In this document: one piece after another, positions 34,661 through 43,872 of the stretch
Numbering within the stretch: the first letter of the stretch is position 1
Layout of the letters: every line of letters begins with the position of its first letter
DNA from: Streptomyces lacrimifluminis
Lineage (GTDB): Bacteria > Actinomycetota > Actinomycetes > Streptomycetales > Streptomycetaceae
Reading direction: 5' to 3'
DNA: 64,000 bases
Assembly (NCBI RefSeq): GCF_014646095.1
Contig: NZ_BMMU01000023.1
Location: forward strand, 64,548 to 128,547
Notes under the pieces: generated by a model
Database searches by the model: none
What the model was told of the DNA's origin: nothing
What the model saw: the letters and a program-made list of their open reading frames with translations, nothing else
Translations under genes and position numbers: made by a program

Positions 34661-35695
34661 ATGGCGCTCACGCTCTACGTCGACACCGCGCGCTGGCGTG
34701 CGCACCACAAGCACGTGTCCGAGCAGTTCCCGGGGCTCGTCCCGGTCTGCAAGGGCAACGGCTACGGCTTCGGGCACGAACGGCTGGCCGAGGAGGCCAC
34801 GCGGCTGGGCTCGGACATCCTGGCCGTCGGAACGACGTACGAGGCCGCGCGGACCAAGGACTGGTTCAGCGGCGACCTGCTGGTGCTGACGCCCTTCAGG
34901 CGGGGCGAGGAGCCCGTGCCGCTGCCCGATCGCGTCATCCGCTCGGTGTCGTCGGTGGACGGGGTGCACGGCCTCGTCGGCGCCCGTGTCGTCATCGAGG
35001 TCATGTCCTCCATGAAGCGTCACGGTGTGACCGAGCAGCAGCTGCCCCAGCTGCACGCCGCCATAGAGGACGTGCGTCTCGAAGGCTTCGCGATCCATCT
35101 GCCGCTGGACCGTACCGACGGCTCGGACGCTGTGGAAGAGGTCATCGGCTGGATGGACCGGCTGCGCGCGGCAAGGCTGCCGTTGCACACCATGTTCGTC
35201 AGCCACCTCAAGGCCGAGGACCTCGCGCGACTGCAGCAGCAGTTCCCGCAGACCCGCTTCCGCGCTCGTATCGGCACCCGGCTGTGGCTGGGGGACCACG
35301 ACGCCACGGAGTACCGCGGCGCGGTCCTGGACGTCACCCATGTGGCCAAGGGCGACCGCTTCGGCTACCGGCAGCAGAAAGCGGCTTCGGACGGCTATCT
35401 GGTGGTCGTGGCAGGCGGTACGTCGCACGGGGTGGGTCTGGAGGCCCCCAAGGCCCTGCACGGCGTCATGCCGCGCGCGAAGGGCGTCGCCCGCGCCGGC
35501 CTCGCCACGGTCAACCGAAATCTCGCCCCGTTCGTCTGGGACGGCAAGCAACGCTGGTTCGCCGAGCCGCCGCACATGCAGGTCTCGATCCTCTTCGTGC
35601 CCTCGGCGGACGCCAAGGAGCCGAAGGTCGGCGAGGAACTGGTGGCCCATCTGCGGCACACCACCACGCAGTTCGACCGGATCGTCGACCGCTGA
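34661..35695 (+). CDS. Alanine racemase-like PLP protein
   Basis: 344 residues of the alanine racemase fold: PLP lysine K31 in PVCKGNGYGFG, barrel strands (EVMSSMKRHGV, LEGFAIHLPLDR, LHTMFVSHLKAEDL, RFRARIGTRLWLGD) and a C-terminal beta domain. The order follows Alr, but sequence around the usual C-terminal catalytic Tyr differs from canonical Alr, so a role as the main D-alanine enzyme is not assured. It follows femX by 66 bases and probably shares its transcript, fitting peptidoglycan metabolism. Confidence 0.8.
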   Translation: MALTLYVDTARWRAHHKHVSEQFPGLVPVCKGNGYGFGHERLAEEATRLGSDILAVGTTYEAARTKDWFSGDLLVLTPFRRGEEPVPLPDRVIRSVSSVDGVHGLVGARVVIEVMSSMKRHGVTEQQLPQLHAAIEDVRLEGFAIHLPLDRTDGSDAVEEVIGWMDRLRAARLPLHTMFVSHLKAEDLARLQQQFPQTRFRARIGTRLWLGDHDATEYRGAVLDVTHVAKGDRFGYRQQKAASDGYLVVVAGGTSHGVGLEAPKALHGVMPRAKGVARAGLATVNRNLAPFVWDGKQRWFAEPPHMQVSILFVPSADAKEPKVGEELVAHLRHTTTQFDRIVDR

Positions 35696-35711
35696 CCAGC
35701 TGGTCGGGGTG

Positions 35712-35752
35712 TGCGAAGGGCCGTACAGGGAGTCCGTGTACGGCCCTTCGCA
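35712..35752. terminator. Bidirectional terminator between convergent genes
   Basis: Perfect 16-bp stem (35712-35727 with 35737-35752), 9-base loop, between the racemase-like gene and the GT87 gene. Confidence 0.82.
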
Positions 35753-35775
35753 GTGCCTTCTCGACGCGTGTTCGC

Positions 35776-37284
35776 TCAGAGCGAACGGTCGTCGTCCTCC
35801 CGCATCCGCTGGCTGCCCCACTCCACCTGCGGTACGTCGACGTGCGCGGCGTGCCTCGGCGGATGGGCCGCAGGGCCGAGCACGAAGACGTCCTGCGCGC
35901 CGTCGAGCACGCCCCCTGACGGATCGTCGTCGCCGGCCCGGCGCACCACGTCCCGCTCTGGCATGAGGATGTCCCGGACGACCACAGCGCACAGGTACAG
36001 CGTGCCCACCAGGTGGACACCGATGACGAATTGGTAGCCCTCGGTGGGCAGGCCCTTGTGGGCGTCACCGCTGGTCGTGTAGGCGAGGTACATCCAGATG
36101 CCCAGGAAGTACGCGACCTCGCACGCCTGCCAGATGAGGAAGTCCCGCCATTTCGGGCGGGCCAGAACGGCGAGGGGGATCAGCCACAGGACGTACTGGG
36201 GCGAGTAGACCTTGTTGGTGAGGATGAACGCCGCGACGATCAGGAAGGCGAGCTGGGCGAAGCGCGGACGACGCGGGGCGGTCAGCGTGAGTGCCGCGAT
36301 GCCCGCGGCCGAGGCCAGCATCAGGAGCATCGCAAAGGTGTTGACGGTCTCAGTGGTGAACGGATTGTCCGAGTGCTGGGCGAGGACCAGCCAGAAGGAA
36401 CCGAAGTCGACGCCCCGTTCCTGGCTGAACCGGTAGAACTTCGACCAGCCGTCGAAGGCGAAGACCATCACCGGAAGGTTCACCGCGACCCAGGCGACCA
36501 CGGCTCCTCCCAGCGCCTTGCCGAACGGCCGCCACTTGCCTGCGCGCCAGCACAGCAGGAACAGGGGCCCCAGAAGCAGGAAGGGATAGAGCTTGGCGGC
36601 CGTGGCGAGCCCCAGCAGGACACCGAAGGCGAGTGACCGGCCACGAGACCACATCAGCATCGCAGCGGCCGTCAGAGCGACCGCCAGCAGGTCCCAGTTG
36701 ATCGTGGCGGTGAGCGCGAAGGCAGGCGCCAGCGCGACCAGCAGACCGTCCCAGGGACGCCGCGTGTGCGTGCGTGACACGCATACGGCGATGATCACCG
36801 CGCACACCATCAGCATCCCGGCGTTGACGAACCAGTACCACTGTTCCTGGTGCTGGATGGTCCCGCTGGCGGGCGTGAGCCAGGCGGCCACCTCCATGAA
36901 CACGCCGGTCAGCACCGGGTATTCGAGGTACTCCATGTCGCCGGAGATCTTGTCGAAGTACGGCACGAGTCCGTCGGCGAATCCGCGGCCCTGGTAGAGG
37001 TGCGGAATGTCGGAGTAGCAGGCGTGCGTGTACTGCGTGCCGGCCCCGAAGAACCAGCCGCCGTTGTAGCAGGGCGCCTTCTGGACCAGGCCGAGGGCGA
37101 ACATGCCGATCGCCACGAGCGCGACCACTCGTACCGGAGTCCACCAGGACGTCCCCAGCAGGGCCCGCCGCCCGATGGGGCCGCCGATCAGCTCACTGCC
37201 GGCTACGGCGATCTCGTCGTCCTTGGTCGGCCGTACCGGGTCCGGCTCGCGCACGCTCGCTTGCGTCGTCTCTGCACTGGGCAT
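35776..37284 (-). CDS. GT87-type polyprenol-mannose mannosyltransferase-like membrane protein
   Basis: 502 residues with about ten hydrophobic helices. The early GGWFFGAGTQYTHACYSDIPHLYQGRGFADGLVPYFDK with its Asp-containing loop and EYLEYPVLTGVFMEVAAWL match GT-C fold glycosyltransferase family 87, which uses polyprenyl-phosphate mannose outside the membrane. Acceptor unknown; lipomannan-type or protein glycans are possible. ATG 37284 is the best start. The C-terminal 60 residues are acidic and cytoplasmic. Next to a class A PBP on the same strand, but separated by a terminator. Confidence 0.82.
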   Translation of the reverse strand: MPSAETTQASVREPDPVRPTKDDEIAVAGSELIGGPIGRRALLGTSWWTPVRVVALVAIGMFALGLVQKAPCYNGGWFFGAGTQYTHACYSDIPHLYQGRGFADGLVPYFDKISGDMEYLEYPVLTGVFMEVAAWLTPASGTIQHQEQWYWFVNAGMLMVCAVIIAVCVSRTHTRRPWDGLLVALAPAFALTATINWDLLAVALTAAAMLMWSRGRSLAFGVLLGLATAAKLYPFLLLGPLFLLCWRAGKWRPFGKALGGAVVAWVAVNLPVMVFAFDGWSKFYRFSQERGVDFGSFWLVLAQHSDNPFTTETVNTFAMLLMLASAAGIAALTLTAPRRPRFAQLAFLIVAAFILTNKVYSPQYVLWLIPLAVLARPKWRDFLIWQACEVAYFLGIWMYLAYTTSGDAHKGLPTEGYQFVIGVHLVGTLYLCAVVVRDILMPERDVVRRAGDDDPSGGVLDGAQDVFVLGPAAHPPRHAAHVDVPQVEWGSQRMREDDDRSL

Positions 37285-37321
37285 GGGCCACATCCTGCCG
37301 TACGCACCTAGGAATACGCCG

Positions 37322-37354
37322 GGGGCCGCCGCACCTGGTCGGTGCGACGGCCCC
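37322..37354 (-). terminator. Terminator downstream of the PBP gene
   Basis: 14-position stem with one mismatch (37322-37335 with 37341-37354), 5-base loop, on the minus strand beyond the PBP stop and beside two parS sites. It could also fold in the leader of the GT87 gene. Confidence 0.65.
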
Positions 37355-37356
37355 AT

Positions 37357-37370
37357 GTTTCACGTGAAAC
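37357..37370. other. parS site (perfect)
   Basis: GTTTCACGTGAAAC between the PBP and GT87 genes; its neighbour begins 32 bases on, the same spacing as the pair at 30826/30858. Confidence 0.92.
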
Positions 37371-37388
37371 AGCGTGAATCGGATCGGT

Positions 37389-37402
37389 GTTTCACGTGAA
37401 AC
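37389..37402. other. parS site (perfect)
   Basis: GTTTCACGTGAAAC, second of a pair, within a 20-bp perfect palindrome. Confidence 0.92.
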
Positions 37403-37435
37403 ACCCGCACCGGGCGCTGTCGGCCAACGGGCCGG

Positions 37436-40192
37436 TCAGCCGAAGATGCCGCCGTTGCCGGTGCCGCTGCCGCTGCCGTTCGCGTTGCCGGTGCCGCTGC
37501 CGTTGCTTTCTTCGTCGCTCTCCGTGGGTGTCGGACTGGATGTCACTCCGCCGTCGGTAGAGCCTTCGTCCGTGCCGCCGGTATCCGTCCCTCCGGTGTC
37601 TTCGCAGGTGACGTCGAAGGTGCCGCAGGTCTCGCTCGGTGAGGGCGAAGGGGAAGGCTCGACTTCTTCCTCGGTGGGCGTCGGGCTCGGCGTCGGCTCC
37701 ACTTCCTCCGACTCGGTGACAGTGGGCGTCGGGCTCGGCAGCGGATCCTTGTCGACGACCTCGCCGTAGGGCTCGGGAGTCGGGAAGTCCTTCACCGGCG
37801 CACCCTTGAGCGCCTGTTCCATGTAGTCCTGCCAGATCTCGGCCGGGAACGAGGCGCCGTGGATCTTCTCCTGGCCACCCGTGCCGTACATCTCCAGGAA
37901 CTCGCGGTTCTTCTTGGTCTCGTCGTCGTCCATCCGGAACATGCTGATCGCGGTGGACAGCTGCGGGGTGTAGCCGACGAACCAGGCCGACTTGTTGCCG
38001 TCGGTGGTACCGGTCTTGCCGGCCACGTCACGACCGGACAGTTGGGCCGCCGTACCCGTTCCGTCGTCGACCACGGTCTTGAGGACGTCGGTGACGTTGT
38101 CGGCGACCTGGGCGGTGAACACCTGCTTGGCGTTGGCGATCTTCTCGTGCTCGAAGATCGTGCCGTCCTTGTTCGTGACCGTCTCGACTGAGTACGGGGT
38201 CCTCTGCTTGCCGCTGGCCGCAAAGGTCGCGTAGGCGCCGGCCATGCGGATCGCGCTCGGGCTGGAAGTGCCGATCGAGAACGACGGGAAGTCAGCACTC
38301 GCGAGGCTGCTGTCGAGGATGCCCGCGTCGGTGGCGGACTCCCTGACCTTGTCCAGACCGACGTCCATGCCGAGCTGGACGTAGGCGGAGTTGGAGGAGA
38401 CCCGCATCGCCTCACGCAGGTCGATCCGGAAGCTGGGCGCGTTGTACGACTCGTCGCCGTCGTTGCGCTGCAGCCACTCCTTGTCGTCCTTGTCCCTCCA
38501 AATGGTGTTGTCGTAGTTCTTGATCTTCAGCTTGTTCTTGCCGCTGTAGATGCTCTCCGGGGAAACCTGGGTCCGCTCGTCCTGTGCCTGTGTGGCCCCG
38601 AGATCCGGATCTCGCACGCCCCATTTCATCGCGGCGGCGAGGACGAACGTCTTGAACGTCGAGCCCACCTGGGCGCCCGTCGTGTCGGCGTTGTTGGTGA
38701 AGTGCTTGGTCGCGTCCACACCGCCGTAGGAGGCCTTGATCGCGCCCGTCGTCGGGTCGACAGAGGCCCCACCGAACTGGACGTACTTGTCGGTGTCCGG
38801 CCTCTTCTTCTCATCGATGTTCGCCTTCTGGACCTTCGTGACCGCCTTCTCCAGCGCCTGGACCTTCTTCTTGTCGAAGGTCGTGTAGATCGAGTAGCCG
38901 CCCTGCTGCAGTTGGTCGGCGGTGATCCCGGTCTTGTCGGTGTTGTTGATGAGGTAGCCCTTGGCGAGGTCGACGAGATAACCGACCTGACCGCTCAGCG
39001 CGGTGTTGGAACGCGGGTTCTGGGTCTTCGGGAAGGTCGTGTACTTGGCGCGCTCCGCTGCGGTCATGCGCCCGTCCCTGACCTCCTCGTCGAGGATCCA
39101 CCTCCACCGCTCCACGGCCCGCTTGCGGTTGAGCTCAGGCTTGGCGTTCACGGCGTCGACGTTCACGTTGCCGGCGGGGTCGTAGTACGTGGCGCCCTTC
39201 AGCACCGCGGCCAGGAAAGCGCACTCACTGGCGTCCAGATCCTCGGCATCCTTGTTGAAGTACGCGCGGGCAGCTGCTTGCAGACCGTAGGAGTCACGGC
39301 CGTAGTACGCGGTGTTCAGGTAGCCGGCCATGATCTCCTCTTTGGAGACATTGGTGCCGACCTTGATGGAGATGAACAGCTCCTTGAACTTCCGCGTGAG
39401 CGTCTGCGACTGGTCGTCCAGGCGGGCGTTCTTCACGTACTGCTGGGTGATCGTCGAACCACCCTGCGTCTGACCGCCCTTGGCCATGTTGAACAGGGCT
39501 CGGCCGATGCCCATCGGGTCGATACCGCTGTCGGTCTCGAACGTCTTGTTCTCGGCCGACATCACGGCGTACCGCATCGACGCGGGGATCTTCTCGTAGC
39601 CGATGATCTGACGGTTCGTCTCACCACCGGTCGCCACCATCTGGCTGCCGTCGGCCCAGTAGTAGACGTTGTTCTGGGCATTGGCGGCCTTCGCGACATC
39701 CGGCACGCCCACCAGGGCGTAGCCGATGCCGGCCACCGCCACCAGGCTGCCGACGAAGCCGATGAACAGTCCCGTCACCTGCCGCCAGGACGGCATCCAG
39801 CGCGCCGCTCCGTACTTGCCCGCGCGCGGGTAGTCGATGAAGCGCTTCTTGGGCGGGGGGCCGGCCGTACGGCCTCTGCCGCGCCCTGGCCCGTTCGGGC
39901 CGTTGGGACCGCCGCGGCGCCCGCCGCCACCGCCCTCGGGCACTCTGCGACGCCCGCCAGTACTTCTCTGCGAGGCGCGCCGGGATTCGGCGCGGCCTCC
40001 GGACTGGCGCTCGTCACCTTCCGCTCCGTATGGACCCAACCCATAGGAATCCGATCCATAGGAGTCGGAAGGAGACTCGGTTGCGCCCCGCGGTGCCGCG
40101 CGGCGGCCGGAGGACGAGCCGGACTGGCCGCGTCGGGCCGCGGCACGTCCGCCTCCCTGCGGCTGCGGCGGTTTGCGACGGTGCTCGCTCAT
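37436..40192 (-). CDS. Class A penicillin-binding protein (bifunctional)
   Basis: 918 residues. A basic Gly/Arg-rich cytoplasmic tail (1-130), one membrane helix (~141-162), a GT51 transglycosylase with catalytic Glu at 214 (SAENKTFE) and GGSTITQQYVKN, and a transpeptidase with S511-T-F-K514, S-S-N at 599-601 and K726-T-G-T. The last ~120 residues are Glu/Pro/Thr/Ser-rich and finish Gly-rich. It polymerises and cross-links peptidoglycan. ATG 40192 was chosen as MSEHRRKPP fits the usual PBP tail; ribosome binding site weak. Opposite long frames are shadows. Confidence 0.95.
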   Translation of the reverse strand: MSEHRRKPPQPQGGGRAAARRGQSGSSSGRRAAPRGATESPSDSYGSDSYGLGPYGAEGDERQSGGRAESRRASQRSTGGRRRVPEGGGGGRRGGPNGPNGPGRGRGRTAGPPPKKRFIDYPRAGKYGAARWMPSWRQVTGLFIGFVGSLVAVAGIGYALVGVPDVAKAANAQNNVYYWADGSQMVATGGETNRQIIGYEKIPASMRYAVMSAENKTFETDSGIDPMGIGRALFNMAKGGQTQGGSTITQQYVKNARLDDQSQTLTRKFKELFISIKVGTNVSKEEIMAGYLNTAYYGRDSYGLQAAARAYFNKDAEDLDASECAFLAAVLKGATYYDPAGNVNVDAVNAKPELNRKRAVERWRWILDEEVRDGRMTAAERAKYTTFPKTQNPRSNTALSGQVGYLVDLAKGYLINNTDKTGITADQLQQGGYSIYTTFDKKKVQALEKAVTKVQKANIDEKKRPDTDKYVQFGGASVDPTTGAIKASYGGVDATKHFTNNADTTGAQVGSTFKTFVLAAAMKWGVRDPDLGATQAQDERTQVSPESIYSGKNKLKIKNYDNTIWRDKDDKEWLQRNDGDESYNAPSFRIDLREAMRVSSNSAYVQLGMDVGLDKVRESATDAGILDSSLASADFPSFSIGTSSPSAIRMAGAYATFAASGKQRTPYSVETVTNKDGTIFEHEKIANAKQVFTAQVADNVTDVLKTVVDDGTGTAAQLSGRDVAGKTGTTDGNKSAWFVGYTPQLSTAISMFRMDDDETKKNREFLEMYGTGGQEKIHGASFPAEIWQDYMEQALKGAPVKDFPTPEPYGEVVDKDPLPSPTPTVTESEEVEPTPSPTPTEEEVEPSPSPSPSETCGTFDVTCEDTGGTDTGGTDEGSTDGGVTSSPTPTESDEESNGSGTGNANGSGSGTGNGGIFG

Positions 40193-40575
40193 CGAACGAT
40201 TACTCCTTGGGCAGGCGCACCCGTGCGCGCCTGGAAACGGCGGCTGGTTTCCGGTCCCCCCAAAGTACGGATGCGACCGTGTTCGCATTCATCCGTACCG
40301 CACCGAGCACGACAACGTCCCCAAACGTCACTCGGTTCCCGGTGGACTGCATGGCGCACAGACTACGCACCGTCAAAACCCGCCTAGCCCCGAAGTTCAC
40401 CCCAAATCAGGCAACTTGCTTCCTACGAATCGGTGATGTGATCCCGTTCACGACCTCCCCTCTTGTCGCATCCACAGGGGCGTTCTATCGTCTAGATGTA
40501 TCGAGTCGATACATCAGCTCGGCATAAACAGTGCCGGAGACGTCACGGTCGGACCGTGGGAGAAAGGAGGCGACG
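40193..40575. promoter_or_regulatory. Divergent region pbp / padR
   Basis: About 380 bases without a gene, with the promoters of both neighbours. Its main feature is a 21-bp palindrome at 40495-40515 described separately. The 40380-40450 stretch is relatively AT-rich; nothing else stands out. Confidence 0.45.
40495..40515. promoter_or_regulatory. 21-bp palindrome, probable PadR operator
   Basis: GATGTATCGA-G-TCGATACATC is perfect about a single central base and ends 60 bases before the padR start codon. It contains ATGT...ACAT, the pattern bound by many PadR repressors, so autoregulation is the natural reading. Confidence 0.72.
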
Positions 40576-41262
40576 ATGAGCCGGCGTGCCGGAATCCTCG
40601 AGTTCGCCGTCCTCGGCCTGCTCCGCGAGTCCCCGATGCACGGCTATGAGCTGCGTAAACGGCTCAATACGTCACTGGGTGTGTTCCGCGCCTTCAGCTA
40701 CGGCACGCTGTACCCCTGCCTCAAGACGCTGGTCGTGAACGGCTGGTTGATCGAGGAGCCCGGCAGTGCGCCCGAGGACGTGCTCGCCGCTTCGCTCACA
40801 GGGCGTCGCGCCAAGATCGTCTATCGGTTGACGGCTGAAGGTAAGGAGCACTTCGAGGAGCTGCTCTCACAGACGGGGCCGGACGCTTACGAGGACGAGC
40901 ACTTCGCCGCTCGTTTCGCCTTCTTCGGCCAGACGTCCCGCGATGTACGCATGCGCGTTCTCGAGGGACGCCGCGGCCGGCTGGAGGAGCGTCTGGAGAA
41001 AATGGGCGCCTCTCTGGCGCGTACCCGGGAGCGCCTCGACGACTACACCCTTGAGCTCCAGCGCCACGGAATGGAGTCCGTGGAGCGCGAAGTGCGCTGG
41101 CTGAACGAGCTCATCGAGAGCGAGCGGGCCGGGCGGGACCTCAAAGGTGCCGTTTCCGGAGAACCCGACTCGCAGGACACCACATCTGGAGCGCCGGGCG
41201 GCCTGCCCCGGTCCAGGGAGGACGACTCCCGGACCGGTCCGTCCGACGACACCGCCACGTGA
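40576..41262 (+). CDS. PadR-family transcriptional regulator
   Basis: 228 residues. The N-terminal winged helix FAVLGLLRESPMHGYELRKRLNTSLGVFRAFSYGTLYPCLKTLVVNGWL is PadR, with a C-terminal helical dimerisation arm (SRDVRMRVLEGRRGRLEERLEKMGASLARTRERLDDYTLELQRHG) and a polar tail. ATG 40576 follows AAAGGAGG at good spacing. It sits 42 bases before the inositol phosphate synthase gene, likely an operon, so it may regulate inositol supply as well as itself. Confidence 0.9.
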   Translation: MSRRAGILEFAVLGLLRESPMHGYELRKRLNTSLGVFRAFSYGTLYPCLKTLVVNGWLIEEPGSAPEDVLAASLTGRRAKIVYRLTAEGKEHFEELLSQTGPDAYEDEHFAARFAFFGQTSRDVRMRVLEGRRGRLEERLEKMGASLARTRERLDDYTLELQRHGMESVEREVRWLNELIESERAGRDLKGAVSGEPDSQDTTSGAPGGLPRSREDDSRTGPSDDTAT

Positions 41263-41304
41263 GGGCCGCTCAGGTCCTCACTCGTACACACAGGGAGCAA
41301 CCGA

Positions 41305-42387
41305 ATGGGTTCCATTCGCGTAGCCGTCGTCGGCGTGGGCAACTGCGCCGCGTCGCTGGTACAGGGAGTCGAGTACTACAAGGACGCCGATCCGGCGGCC
41401 AGGGTCCCGGGCCTCATGCATGTGCAGTTCGGGGAGTACCACGTCCGTGACGTGGAGTTCGTCGCCGCGTTCGACGTCGACGCGAAGAAGGTCGGTCTCG
41501 ACCTCGCGGACGCCATCGGCGCCTCCGAGAACAACACCATCAAGATCTGCGACGTCCCCTCCACGGGTGTGACGGTCCAGCGCGGCCACACCCTCGACGG
41601 GCTCGGCAAGTACTACCGCGAGACCATCGAGGAGTCCGATCAGGACCCGGTCGACATCGTCCAGGTCCTCAAGGACAAGCAGGTCGACGTCCTGGTCTGC
41701 TACCTCCCCGTGGGTTCCGAGGCCGCGGCGAAGTTCTACGCCCAGTGCGCGATCGACGCCAAGGTCGCCTTCGTCAACGCACTCCCGGTCTTCATCGCCG
41801 GTACCAAGGAGTGGGCGGACAAGTTCACCGAGGCGGGTGTCCCGATCGTCGGCGACGACATCAAGTCGCAGGTCGGCGCCACGATCACGCACCGTGTGAT
41901 GGCGAAGCTGTTCGAGGACCGGGGTGTGGTCCTGGACCGCACGATGCAGCTGAACGTCGGCGGCAACATGGACTTCAAGAACATGCTCGAGCGGGAGCGC
42001 CTGGAGTCCAAGAAGATCTCCAAGACGCAGGCTGTCACCTCCCAGATCCGCGACCGCGAGCTGGGCGCCGACAACGTCCACATCGGCCCGTCGGACTACG
42101 TGGCCTGGCTCGACGACCGCAAGTGGGCGTACGTCCGCCTGGAGGGCCGCGCGTTCGGCGACGTCCCGCTTAACCTGGAGTACAAACTGGAGGTCTGGGA
42201 CTCCCCGAACTCCGCCGGCGTCATCATCGACGCCGTGCGCGCCGCGAAGATCGCCAAGGACCGCGGAGTCGGCGGCCCGATCCTCTCCGCGTCGAGCTAC
42301 TTCATGAAGTCCCCGCCGGTCCAGTACTTCGACGACGAGGCACGGGAGAACGTCGAGAAGTTCATCAAGGGCGAAGTCGAGAGCTGA
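41305..42387 (+). CDS. ino1: Myo-inositol-1-phosphate synthase
   Basis: 360 residues, actinobacterial type. VAVVGVGNCAASLVQGVEYY is the NAD-binding start, followed by DVPSTGVTVQRGHTLDGL, VPIVGDDIKSQVGATITHR and MQLNVGGNMDFKNML. It isomerises glucose-6-phosphate to inositol-1-phosphate with NAD, feeding mycothiol and phosphatidylinositol synthesis. The upstream padR is the obvious candidate regulator. A 13-bp hairpin follows. Confidence 0.96.
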   Translation: MGSIRVAVVGVGNCAASLVQGVEYYKDADPAARVPGLMHVQFGEYHVRDVEFVAAFDVDAKKVGLDLADAIGASENNTIKICDVPSTGVTVQRGHTLDGLGKYYRETIEESDQDPVDIVQVLKDKQVDVLVCYLPVGSEAAAKFYAQCAIDAKVAFVNALPVFIAGTKEWADKFTEAGVPIVGDDIKSQVGATITHRVMAKLFEDRGVVLDRTMQLNVGGNMDFKNMLERERLESKKISKTQAVTSQIRDRELGADNVHIGPSDYVAWLDDRKWAYVRLEGRAFGDVPLNLEYKLEVWDSPNSAGVIIDAVRAAKIAKDRGVGGPILSASSYFMKSPPVQYFDDEARENVEKFIKGEVES

Positions 42388-42438
42388 GAGGAGTCCAGCG
42401 CCGGTCGAGCCCCCACAGGCTTGTCGCTCCTGCCCGTC

Positions 42439-42471
42439 GAGGGTCCCCGGGTCATCCGCCCGGGGACCCTC
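42439..42471 (+). terminator. Terminator after ino1
   Basis: Perfect 13-bp stem (42439-42451 with 42459-42471), 7-base loop, about 50 bases past the ino1 stop and just before the MFS gene. Confidence 0.78.
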
Positions 42472-42493
42472 CTCGTATGTGAGGCTGTGCCCC

Positions 42494-43756
42494 ATGGCTG
42501 TCGTGTGTGACCTGCGGGTACTCCTGCGCCTGAGGAACTTCCGGCGGCTGCTCACCGTAAGGCTGCTCTCCCAGGGCGCCGACGGCGTCTACCAGGTCGC
42601 ACTCGCCGCGTACGTCGTCTTCTCGCCGGAGAAACAGACCTCGCCGGCCGCGATCGCCTCCGCGATGGCGGTTCTGCTTCTGCCGTACTCCCTGGTCGGC
42701 CCCTTCGCAGGTGTCCTGCTGGACCGCTGGCGACGCCGACAGGTCTTCCTGTACGGCAACCTGCTGCGCGCCCTGCTGGCATGCCTGACGGCCGTCCTGA
42801 TGCTGAGCCATGTCCCCGACTGGCTCTTCTACGTCTCCGCCCTCTGTGTCACCGCCGTCAACCGCTTCGTCCTGGCCGGGCTCTCGGCGGCCCTGCCGCG
42901 CGTGGTCGACGACGAGCGCCTGGTGATCGCCAACTCGCTCTCCCCGACAGCCGGCACACTCGCTGCCACGGCGGGCGGCGGACTCGCCTTCGTCGTACGA
43001 ATCGCCGCCTCCGACTCCGATGCCGCGGTAGTCCTCCTGGGCGCGGCCCTGTACCTCTGCGCATCGCTCGCCTCCCTCCGCCTCGACCGGGAACTACTTG
43101 GCCCCGATGCCGAGTTGGTGCAGCCCCGGCTGGGGTCGGCGCTCACCGGCACCGCACGCGGTCTGGCGGCAGGCGTACGGCACCTGGCCGAGCCTGGGCG
43201 CCGGGAGGCGGCCTGGTCGCTGGGCGCAATGACGCTGATGCGGTTCTGCTACGGCGCCCTGACGGTCATGGTGCTCATGCTCTGCCGGTACGCCTGGTCG
43301 GACGGCTCCGACGACGGGCTGGCCCTGCTCGGCCTCGCGGTGGGCATCTCCGGAGCGGGTTTCTTCGTCGCGGCCGTCATGACACCGGCAGGCGTCGGGC
43401 GACTCGGTCCCGGCGGCTGGATCGTGGTGTGCGCCGGAGCGGCGGCTGTCCTGGTGCCCGGGCTCGGCCTGTCGTTCGCCGAAGTGCCCATGCTGATCGC
43501 GGCGTTCGTCCTCGGCCTTGTCACTCAGGGCTCGAAGATCGCCACGGACACGATCGTCCAGTCCTCGGTCGACGACGGTTTCCGCGGCCGGATCTTCTCC
43601 GTCTACGACGTCCTGTTCAACGTCGCCTTCGTCGGCGCGGCCGGGGTGGCGGCCTTGATGCTGCCCTCCGACGGCCGCTCGGTGCCCCTCTTGGTCACGA
43701 TCGCCGTTATCTACGGGGCAATTGCTATGACTATGGCCCGCTTTGAACGCCGGTAA
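42494..43756 (+). CDS. MFS transporter
   Basis: 420 residues, about twelve hydrophobic helices. FRRLLTVRLLSQGADGVYQVALAAYVVFSPEKQTSP is TM1, and LVGPFAGVLLDRWRRRQVFLYGNLLRALLA contains the loop 2-3 motif with DRWRRR. GSKIATDTIVQSSVDDGFRGRIFSVYDVLFNVAF resembles the MFS subgroup of macrolide-efflux-like (MefA/enterobactin exporter) proteins. Substrate unknown. ATG 42494 chosen, weak GAGG upstream; an in-frame ATG lies 15 bases earlier. Confidence 0.86.
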   Translation: MAVVCDLRVLLRLRNFRRLLTVRLLSQGADGVYQVALAAYVVFSPEKQTSPAAIASAMAVLLLPYSLVGPFAGVLLDRWRRRQVFLYGNLLRALLACLTAVLMLSHVPDWLFYVSALCVTAVNRFVLAGLSAALPRVVDDERLVIANSLSPTAGTLAATAGGGLAFVVRIAASDSDAAVVLLGAALYLCASLASLRLDRELLGPDAELVQPRLGSALTGTARGLAAGVRHLAEPGRREAAWSLGAMTLMRFCYGALTVMVLMLCRYAWSDGSDDGLALLGLAVGISGAGFFVAAVMTPAGVGRLGPGGWIVVCAGAAAVLVPGLGLSFAEVPMLIAAFVLGLVTQGSKIATDTIVQSSVDDGFRGRIFSVYDVLFNVAFVGAAGVAALMLPSDGRSVPLLVTIAVIYGAIAMTMARFERR

Positions 43757-43771
43757 GTGTCACATGAATGC

Positions 43772-43786
43772 CACAGAGACTCTGTG
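43772..43786. promoter_or_regulatory. 15-bp palindrome upstream of the LppU-like gene
   Basis: CACAGAG-A-CTCTGTG, perfect about one base, 87 bases before the start of the next gene. A candidate operator or a short MFS-gene hairpin. Confidence 0.4.
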
Positions 43787-43872
43787 AGGTTCAGAGTTGT
43801 CAGTGGGTCCCGGTAATTTACGTGCGTCTTACTTCGCACCAAGCGCACCCATACCCAAGGGGGACCCCCGAA

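Noticed and set aside
38702..40387. 561-codon plus-strand frame across the PBP gene
   Set aside because: Antisense to a well-supported class A PBP; no ribosome binding site or motif.
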